DNA of 24,191 bases from a virus. Under the pieces are notes generated by a model. The model worked only from the letters and a program-made list of their open reading frames with translations. It was not told the origin of the DNA and ran no database searches. Made by a program: the position numbers and the translations under genes. Each line of letters begins with the position of its first letter. Within the stretch, counting starts at the first letter, position 1. Positions 12,218 through 17,391 of the stretch are shown here, piece after piece. The DNA is taken from the IMG/VR virus record IMGVR_UViG_3300017928_000011, positions 1 to 24,191 of that record, one strand, 5' to 3'.

Positions 12218-13043
12218 TTGGAGAGAAGGAAAAATAGGGGCAAGCGATGCCCCTATCATCATGCAAGTGGCTCCTTCTCATTGGAAAACCAATACTCCTT
12301 ACAAATTATGGGAAGAAAAAGTTTTCGGTGTCAAAAGAGCTACTACTTCTGCAATGAATCGAGGAAACTCTTTAGAACCTAAAGCGATTGAATGGTTTGA
12401 GAAAAAGATAGGATTGAAACTTAATTCTCAACAAAAGCTAACTCATCGAGAGATTCCCTACATGATAGCTACCATTGATTGTATTGATGAATCCGGTGTA
12501 ATTATGGCAGAAATCAAATGCCCTAACAAAGAGGACCATTCTATTGCTCTCAACAAAAAAGTTCCCGAGCATTACATGCCTCAACTGCAGCACCAAATGG
12601 AAGTTGCGGGCTTAAACAGCATGTACTATGTCAGTTTCGATGGGATAGATGGCGCTATCGTTGAAGTAGAAAAAGATAATGAATACATAGATAAGATCTT
12701 GAAAAGCGAAAGATCTTTTTATGAGTGCATGATAAATATTAGTCCACCTCCTTTGACTGAGAGAGATTATGAGGAAAAGGGAGAAGATTGGGTGAAGCTT
12801 GCACAAAAAAGATGGAAAATCTCTGAAGAGATTAAAGCATTGGAAAAAGAATCTAAAGCTTTGACTGATTTGCTTATTTCTTTATCAGAAGATAAAAATT
12901 GCAGAGGAGGAGGATTTCAATTTTCTAAGATTACTGTTAAAGGAAGAGTAGATTATGAAGCGATTCCTGAACTGAAAAATATTGATGTGGAAATATATAG
13001 AAAAAATTCTAGCATCCAATGGAGGCTAAATGCTATAAAGTAA
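12198..13043 (+). CDS. YqaJ-type viral recombinase / lambda-like exonuclease (281 aa)
   Basis: A 5'-3' exonuclease of the PD-(D/E)XK type that resects ends for the ERF annealase. Visible family motifs: IGASDAPIIM (13-22) with S16/D17, RGNSLEPKAIEWFE (55-68, E60), the catalytic ATIDCIDES (91-99, D94), AEIKCPNK (104-111, E105 and K107), and MPQLQHQMEVAG (127-138) with the conserved glutamines. The C-terminal 90 residues are a charged helix and a small beta segment. AAGGAG lies 8 nt before ATG. It is followed by a hairpin pair and a strong terminator at 13091-13121, which ends the operon. Confidence 0.92.
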   Translation: MNQELHNWREGKIGASDAPIIMQVAPSHWKTNTPYKLWEEKVFGVKRATTSAMNRGNSLEPKAIEWFEKKIGLKLNSQQKLTHREIPYMIATIDCIDESGVIMAEIKCPNKEDHSIALNKKVPEHYMPQLQHQMEVAGLNSMYYVSFDGIDGAIVEVEKDNEYIDKILKSERSFYECMINISPPPLTERDYEEKGEDWVKLAQKRWKISEEIKALEKESKALTDLLISLSEDKNCRGGGFQFSKITVKGRVDYEAIPELKNIDVEIYRKNSSIQWRLNAIK

Positions 13044-13065
13044 TTGTTCTTCACCATCTCCTTCA

Positions 13066-13085
13066 ATTCACCTCCCAGGGTGAAT
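13066..13085 (+). other. Hairpin preceding the operon terminator
   Basis: ATTCACC (13066-13072) and GGTGAAT (13079-13085) form a perfect 7-bp stem with a 6-nt loop, 23 nt after the exonuclease stop and 5 nt before the terminator stem. It may protect the 3' end or be a processing or antitermination signal. Confidence 0.4.
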
Positions 13086-13090
13086 GGCTT

Positions 13091-13121
13091 GCCCCTTAGT
13101 TTTGGTCTAAGGGGCTTTTTT
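13091..13121 (+). terminator. Rho-independent terminator of the recombination operon
   Basis: GCCCCTTAG (13091-13099) pairs with CTAAGGGGC (13107-13115) around a 7-nt loop and is followed by six T residues. The T-run overlaps the stop codon of the convergent gene at 13120. Confidence 0.9.
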
Positions 13122-13302
13122 ATCTCATCCTTGCATCTTTGTATTCCATGATCTGATTCATTTCAGAGGCAACCTTATTTAAGTCCTTCTTCAAATCATC
13201 TATTCTTTTAAAAAGACCTGTGATCTGATTGCCGATTTTTCCAATTTTTCCAGCCATCAACTCATCTTCATTTTTAGTAAAAAGTTCTTGTTGTACGTAC
13301 AT
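13120..13302 (-). CDS. Small coiled-coil protein (60 aa)
   Basis: A helical protein with an amphipathic core (KIGNQITGLFKRIDDLKKDL, then VASEMNQIMEYKD) and no known domain. The ribosome site is strong (AAGGAG 7-8 nt before ATG), which supports it being real despite its size. It is convergent with the exonuclease, and read-through would be antisense to the recombination genes; the leftward terminator at 11155-11184 lies downstream. Function unknown. Confidence 0.65.
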   Translation of the reverse strand: MYVQQELFTKNEDELMAGKIGKIGNQITGLFKRIDDLKKDLNKVASEMNQIMEYKDARMR

Positions 13303-13454
13303 TTTAAACTCCTTGAGTTCGAATTGCGAAAGGAGTTTAAAGAATTGTCAATTTATTTAAAATATTAAAAATTACTTTAATTATCAGATTACACAACACG
13401 AGAAAGGATTTGATTTTAATGGTTTTAAGAAATAGGATGGAAACGATGCCAAAA

Positions 13455-13485
13455 GAAAACCCTAGCCAAAGTGACTAGGGTTTTC
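13455..13485. terminator. Long hairpin, probably bidirectional terminator
   Basis: GAAAACCCTAG (13455-13465) and CTAGGGTTTTC (13475-13485) form a perfect 11-bp stem with a 9-nt loop. The T residues belonging to the stem give a four-T end on either strand, so it could stop transcription in both directions. Confidence 0.6.
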
Positions 13486-13543
13486 AGAATGTATTCAAAG
13501 CATTGATGAAGTGCTTTAATAAAATAACCAGGCCCCAAAGCTT

Positions 13544-13650
13544 GATTAAAACTGAGCCCCCAAAAAGGTTGCTTAAAACTGAGCTCCCAAAAAGGTACCT
13601 TAGTTTGTTGATTAAAACTGAGTCCCAAAAAGGTTGCTTAGTTTGTCGAG
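13544..13650. repeat. Iteron-like direct repeats upstream of the initiator gene
   Basis: Three copies of a unit with core TTAAAACTGAG, then 3-5 pyrimidine-rich bases (mostly C), then CAAAAAGGT begin at about 13546, 13573 and 13612. Copies 2 and 3 continue with TTAGTTTGT. A partial copy (CCCCAAAGCTTGATTAAAAC) precedes them. Spacing is not constant (27 and 39 nt). The core AAAA-N-TGAGC-N-CCC also occurs in the replication gene at 14054-14119. Likely protein-binding sites; termini of an old IS21-like element, which also carry multiple repeats, are an alternative. Confidence 0.6.
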
Positions 13651-13664
13651 ACTAAATTTATCAC

Positions 13665-13682
13665 ATGTGTCTAATTACACAT
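13665..13682. promoter_or_regulatory. Operator-like palindrome ATGTGT-N6-ACACAT
   Basis: A perfect 6-bp inverted repeat with a 6-nt centre lies 63 nt before the initiator ATG. Size and symmetry suit a dimeric repressor. No clear promoter hexamers with good spacing were found around it. Confidence 0.4.
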
Positions 13683-13745
13683 AGTAAATAAAAATCTTGT
13701 CAAAGTCAAGTGATTGAGTAGGGCTCTTAAAAAATAGGAGATTCT

Positions 13746-14609
13746 ATGTCTATCGACCATCTAGATTTAACTTATGACTCTGTTATCCCCACTGCTCTTT
13801 TAGTTAATCAAAATATAGAACCTAACTGCATAAAATTTTATGCGTTCGTTCGAGGGCTAACAAAACTTCATGGGTATTGTTATGCAACAAACGAATATTT
13901 GGCTTCTTTGATGAAATCAGATATGAGTTCCGTAAAACGTTGGATTCATAGTTTGAAAGAAGAAGGCTATTTAGAAATTCATACAGAAAAAAATGGAATA
14001 CATTGGCAGAGACACATATATTTGTCAGACAAATTCAAAAAATCTTTACGAAGGCTCAAAAATGAGCTACCCCCAGCTCAAAATTCAGCCCCCCCCAGCT
14101 CAAAAATGAGCCACATAATAGAAGATAATATAAATATAGATATTAAAAAGAGAGAGGAGGCCAAGCCTCCCACACCCCTCTTTTCTTTTAAAAGAGTTTC
14201 AATGAATGTTCAAGAATATGAAAAACTTATTCAAGAATTTGGAGAACCAAAAATAAAAGAAATTCTTGATAGATTAGATGAATATGCGGATATCAATCCT
14301 AAACGCTTTAAGCAATATGCAAATCATGCAGTGGTAATACGCAAGTGGTTGAGAGAAGATAAAGAAAAATTTTTCTCAAACAAAAAAGAACAAATAACTG
14401 ATGAACACAAAGATGTAATTCTAGCAGGAAATATAAAAAATAAAGTTAAAGGAATGCCGTGTGATAAAGATATAATTTTAGGTCATAACTATATCGAATT
14501 CCATAGAGGACAATATACAGATGTGATTAAATTTGGAGATAATGGATTCAAAGATCAATGCATTAATGCCTTAAGAAAGATGAGTATCTTTTTCGAAGAT
14601 CTTTCTTAG
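13746..14609 (+). CDS. Phage replication initiator with winged HTH (287 aa)
   Basis: The N-terminal domain (about 28-95) is a winged helix of the HTH_36 type common in phage replication proteins: KFYAFVRGLTKLHGYCYATN, then YLASLMKSDMSSVKRWIHSL and a wing. A low-complexity proline/serine linker (about 104-150) follows, and the C-terminal domain starts VSMNVQEYEKLIQEFGEPKI and has YANHAVVIRKWLREDKE, the style of replisome-organiser proteins that load the helicase. AGGAG lies 6 nt before the ATG. The linker DNA contains three 22-bp iterons, an arrangement like lambda O with its origin inside the gene. This protein probably binds there and starts replication. Confidence 0.8.
   Translation: MSIDHLDLTYDSVIPTALLVNQNIEPNCIKFYAFVRGLTKLHGYCYATNEYLASLMKSDMSSVKRWIHSLKEEGYLEIHTEKNGIHWQRHIYLSDKFKKSLRRLKNELPPAQNSAPPSSKMSHIIEDNINIDIKKREEAKPPTPLFSFKRVSMNVQEYEKLIQEFGEPKIKEILDRLDEYADINPKRFKQYANHAVVIRKWLREDKEKFFSNKKEQITDEHKDVILAGNIKNKVKGMPCDKDIILGHNYIEFHRGQYTDVIKFGDNGFKDQCINALRKMSIFFEDLS
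14054..14119. repeat. Three 22-bp iterons inside the initiator gene
   Basis: Units starting GCTCAAAA at 14054, 14076 and 14098 are spaced exactly 22 nt, about two helical turns. Two contain the palindrome GCTCA-AAAA-TGAGC. The C-rich ends of the first two (CCCCCA and an 8-C run) repeat the TGAGC-CCC pattern of the upstream repeats. Probable replication origin inside the linker-coding part of the initiator. Confidence 0.65.
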
Positions 14610-14798
14610 ACATAAATGAAAAGTAGCTAGATTTTCGTTTATGATAGTTTTTATTATTTTTATTCTATTTTCTTCATTCAGCAATTCATCTCCGATGGAT
14701 TCTTGAATGTAGAAAAATAAATTTCTAATAAATTCTCTATCGTCTAGTTGATGTTTGTCTTGAATCATCATGAAATCTGATAAGAGCTGAATGTCCAT
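14571..14798 (-). CDS. Hypothetical helical protein (75 aa)
   Basis: An all-helical small protein (MDIQLLSDFMMIQDKHQLDD, then EFIRNLFFYIQESIGDEL) with no cysteines in a site pattern and no membrane span. It is convergent with the initiator gene and overlaps its end by 39 nt. AAAGG lies about 9-10 nt before the ATG. Possibly a replication-linked or regulatory protein; no family recognised. Confidence 0.55.
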   Translation of the reverse strand: MDIQLLSDFMMIQDKHQLDDREFIRNLFFYIQESIGDELLNEENRIKIIKTIINENLATFHLCLRKIFEKDTHLS

Positions 14799-14883
14799 AA
14801 GTTAAGCCTTTTAAAAAATAAATTATGGTAGCAAAAAAAAACACCTTATGCAATTCTAAAATTTTGGTTAAAAGGAGACCATC

Positions 14884-15579
14884 ATGAAAAGAATCTTATG
14901 TATCTTTGCTTTAGTACTTTCTTTCTTAGGAATTTTAAGAGCTGAGGAACAAATCAGCCCTCATAATCTTAACCCATATTTCAGCTATAAAAAAATCAAA
15001 GATTCAGATTACAAAACAGAAATTTTTAGCTTCGGTGTAGGATACAGATACATTCAAAACGAGGGATATAATGCTAAATTCAATATAAGCCTTATTTCCG
15101 CAGGAAGCTATGACTACAATGGAGAAGTAGAATTTCAAAATGGCTACCGGATCAAGACAAACTATGATTTTGATATCATGCCTTTTATTGCTATCAAATC
15201 TGAAATGTATGGAGTTTCTGACTCCCATATCTTGGTGCATGGAGTTTCTTATAATTCTAATTTAGAGAAGAAAAAAAGTTCTCAAGCTGTTTCTATTCAC
15301 GGAGGTTTTGGCATCCTGAAGAAAATAAATGATAGGTTTAATTCTTCTATTCACATAGCATTTACTAGAAATCTATCTAGAGACATGGTAATTAAGTATT
15401 TAGGAAATATCTATAAGCATGAAAAACGAGAAAAATTAAATGGATTGATTGCCCATCTTCTAGTCAATTATCAGCTAAATCCAAATAATTTCTTAGAAAT
15501 TGAACCTTATTGGGGCGCTTCTTTTAAAGATAGCGTTACTCAAATTGGATCCAAATTTTCCTATAGATGGAATTATTAA
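14884..15579 (+). CDS. Secreted outer-membrane beta-barrel protein (231 aa)
   Basis: Residues 1-20 are a signal peptide (basic MKR, hydrophobic ILCIFALVLSFLGIL, then a site near RA/EE). The mature part alternates hydrophobic and polar residues with many Tyr/Phe/Asn/Gly (SFGVGYRYIQNEGYNAKFNI) and ends in a strand with a terminal aromatic (SKFSYRWNY), the beta-signal recognised by the Bam machinery. This predicts an 8-10-strand outer-membrane barrel. It stands alone with AAGGAG before its ATG, so it looks like a lysogenic-conversion cargo gene that changes the host surface, for example receptor masking or host interaction. No specific family was recognised. Confidence 0.75.
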   Translation: MKRILCIFALVLSFLGILRAEEQISPHNLNPYFSYKKIKDSDYKTEIFSFGVGYRYIQNEGYNAKFNISLISAGSYDYNGEVEFQNGYRIKTNYDFDIMPFIAIKSEMYGVSDSHILVHGVSYNSNLEKKKSSQAVSIHGGFGILKKINDRFNSSIHIAFTRNLSRDMVIKYLGNIYKHEKREKLNGLIAHLLVNYQLNPNNFLEIEPYWGASFKDSVTQIGSKFSYRWNY

Positions 15580-15854
15580 GCGAAATTGTCATCTATGTAT
15601 TGGGCAGCTCTTTCGTGATCTCTCTCGGAAGGGTTGTCATTCTCTTGCACGCGATCAAAACTTTCTCGATTCCTTTCATTTTCTATTCTATCATCCATTC
15701 TCTCCATTTCAGGAGTTCTTTCTACGTGCATTTCTACATGTCCAAAAAGCTTGATCGTTTGCATGATAGCTAGGACAATACCGAATATAATTACAGCTAT
15801 CTGAAGTTTTTTTATGCAGCAAGAATAGGATTGTGCTGTTTTAGGGATCTTCAT
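15576..15854 (-). CDS. Membrane protein with charged C-terminal tail (92 aa)
   Basis: One membrane span (LQIAVIIFGIVLAIMQTI, about 17-34) after a short basic N-terminus with CC, then a long, very charged tail rich in E, R, D and N (TPEMERMDDRIENERNRESF). The N-in topology with a hydrophilic helical tail is compatible with a spanin-like or regulatory membrane protein, but no endolysin is nearby. AAGGAG lies 4-5 nt before ATG, overlapping the stop of the 40-aa membrane gene. It overlaps the end of the beta-barrel gene by 4 nt. Confidence 0.6.
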   Translation of the reverse strand: MKIPKTAQSYSCCIKKLQIAVIIFGIVLAIMQTIKLFGHVEMHVERTPEMERMDDRIENERNRESFDRVQENDNPSERDHERAAQYIDDNFA

Positions 15855-15864
15855 ATTTTCTCCT

Positions 15865-15987
15865 TTAGCAATAGGGTAATAAAAAAGTTTTATGATTAAA
15901 ATTTTCTAGTAAACATAAAAGCAAAGCTAGGAAAAAGAATATAATAATAATTATAAAGAAAATTTTAAATCCAAGATTGTTTTTCAT
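15865..15987 (-). CDS. 40-aa very hydrophobic membrane peptide
   Basis: Almost all of residues 8-28 is a membrane segment (FFIIIIIFFFLALLLCLL) with a basic N-terminus (MKNNLGFK). The stop (TAA) is part of the TAAAGGAG ribosome site of the next gene, so the two are coupled. AAAGG touches the ATG, which is closer than usual. Together the pair could be a lysis or membrane-stress module; this is inference. Confidence 0.45.
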   Translation of the reverse strand: MKNNLGFKIFFIIIIIFFFLALLLCLLENFNHKTFLLPYC

Positions 15988-16029
15988 CCTTTAACTATAT
16001 TATAAAAATGATTTTTCAGAAATAAATTT

Positions 16030-17391
16030 TTACGCATGAATTTCAAAAATAGTCAATGTTGAAAACAGCGTTCCACCACTTGTATTTGTTCCATCATAAG
16101 TATTCATCACGAAGGTGTCAGTGCCGGTCGCGCTTGATGGTGCTCCTCCTCTAATCTTAAAAGTAGTTGCACTTGTTGTTCCTGCTGCCATAGAGAAAGT
16201 TAAAACAGCATTTGTATTTCCTGCTGTTGCATCTCTTGGAGTTGGTTGAGTAGCCAAAGCATTTGCTGTTGCATCTTGGAAAAGAGCGATGATTCCCATA
16301 TTGTTTCCATTATTTCCCCATCCAACTACATTGGCCTGTATCAATAAAGTACTTAATGAACTAGTAGGAGTAATAGTTGCCGATAAAATTTGAGATCCAT
16401 TTGTGTTTTGAGGGACTGTCGCTATTGGCATTGTGTTATTTCCAGAAACTATTGAAGAGCTGATTGTCGTTATTGCTTGAACTATTGATCCCGTTCCAGA
16501 GCCTGTTGAGGTGACTGTAATTGTGTTTCCGCTTCCAGAGGTTGTCGTTCCTCCTCCTCCCACGACATTTAATACATTTCCTGAAGGGGTTGCTGTTCCT
16601 GTATTGCAATCATAAGTCGTAGCAACTGTTCCTGCTGCGTTTATAGTGACTGTAGAACCAGAACCAGAAGTAGTGATTGCTGTGCCCCCAACAATGTTTA
16701 AATTGTTTCCTGAAGGGGTTGCCGTTCCTGTATCTTCTGTATAAGTTGTGGCTATGGTTCCTCCTGGAGAAATTGTGATTGTGGATCCAGATCCAGAAGT
16801 AGTGATTCCACTAGCGCCTAAAACATTTAAATTATTTGCTGAAGGGGTTGCCGTTCCTGTGTTTTCGGTATAAGTAGTAGCAATTGCCCCTGCAGCAGAT
16901 ACAAATCCATTAGCATCTACGGTGAATTGAGCTGAATTAAAATGCGATACTCCATTATCTCCAATAGTTGAAGAAGCTACCGCTTGAGATCTTTGAACTT
17001 CGATAGTGTAAGTGTTAGCTGCAAGAGAATCTGTCCTGATAACATGAGCAGTTGTGCCTGCTGCTACTTGACCTCCAGTGACTGTGATATTTCCGGCATT
17101 AGGAGTTACAGGATTAGTTCCGGGAGAAGTAGAGGCATCTACCGTAAATACTTCGACAACTGCTCCTCCTCCGATCTTAATCCAAATAGCTTGTACAACT
17201 CCGCCTGCCGAAGTAAATCCCTCTAGCATCCAGAAATTGTTATTGGTAGTATTTAGCCATTTTTTCTGAGTAGGATATTGAACATCATTAGGAGTTGGGT
17301 CTCTGGTCATGAATACATCAACAAAAGGATCTGATGATGTAGTTGCATTAGCTACGGGATATAAATTATTTGTTGGCGTTGTATTTATCAT
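16030..17391 (-). CDS. Tail-fibre/adhesin with 43-aa repeats (453 aa)
   Basis: The N-terminal module (about 10-80, with YPTQKKWLNTTNNNFWMLEG and FTSAGGVVQAIWIKIGGG) is homologous by eye to the start of the 587-aa fibre, and probably attaches the fibre to the tail. The middle contains three 43-residue repeats with TGTATPS, NNLN and ITTSGSGST-type blocks. The last 140 residues (beginning ITTISSSIVSGNNTMPIATV) look like a C-terminal jelly-roll-type head, probably trimeric and receptor-binding. No enzymatic domain is seen. Its start overlaps the stop of the 905-aa gene as ATGA. Last gene of the fibre operon; no clear terminator follows. Confidence 0.75.
   Translation of the reverse strand: MINTTPTNNLYPVANATTSSDPFVDVFMTRDPTPNDVQYPTQKKWLNTTNNNFWMLEGFTSAGGVVQAIWIKIGGGAVVEVFTVDASTSPGTNPVTPNAGNITVTGGQVAAGTTAHVIRTDSLAANTYTIEVQRSQAVASSTIGDNGVSHFNSAQFTVDANGFVSAAGAIATTYTENTGTATPSANNLNVLGASGITTSGSGSTITISPGGTIATTYTEDTGTATPSGNNLNIVGGTAITTSGSGSTVTINAAGTVATTYDCNTGTATPSGNVLNVVGGGGTTTSGSGNTITVTSTGSGTGSIVQAITTISSSIVSGNNTMPIATVPQNTNGSQILSATITPTSSLSTLLIQANVVGWGNNGNNMGIIALFQDATANALATQPTPRDATAGNTNAVLTFSMAAGTTSATTFKIRGGAPSSATGTDTFVMNTYDGTNTSGGTLFSTLTIFEIHA
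16520..16890 (-). repeat. Three 129-bp (43-aa) coding repeats
   Basis: The string GAAGGGGT (plus-strand) recurs at 16583, 16712 and 16841, exactly 129 nt apart, inside highly similar sequence. The limits given are approximate. The copies encode the fibre shaft repeats. Confidence 0.7.

Larger units (their letters stand above)
13303..13745. other. Non-coding region with hairpins and repeats
   Basis: This 443-nt gap has no convincing gene. It holds the AT-rich promoter area of the minus-strand gene at 13302 (with a TTGTCA at 13346-13351), a 19-codon plus-strand frame at 13419 (preceded by AAAGG) that ends within a terminator-like hairpin, three iteron-like repeats, and a short palindrome before the initiator gene. 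The AGGAG at 13735-13739 is the ribosome site of the gene at 13746. Confidence 0.7.

Noticed and set aside
13419-13478. A 19-codon leader peptide with attenuator hairpin
   Set aside because: AAAGG precedes it and its stop lies in the hairpin, but no amino-acid bias or alternative fold typical of attenuation is visible and the next gene is more than 250 nt away.
13425-13628. A 67-codon minus-strand frame with repeated PFWGLSFNQ-like peptide
   Set aside because: It is the translation of the DNA repeats, starts at TTG without a ribosome site, and runs through a terminator-like hairpin. The DNA motif also recurs in another frame inside the initiator gene, so the DNA and not the peptide is the signal.
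13544-13650. Insertion sequence end (IS21-like multiple terminal repeats)
   Set aside because: No transposase remnants are nearby, and the same motif is found phased at 22 nt within the initiator gene; kept only as an alternative explanation.
15500-15773. Two overlapping plus-strand frames after the beta-barrel gene
   Set aside because: They are antisense to the 92-aa membrane protein, which has a perfect AAGGAG and a sensible membrane topology.
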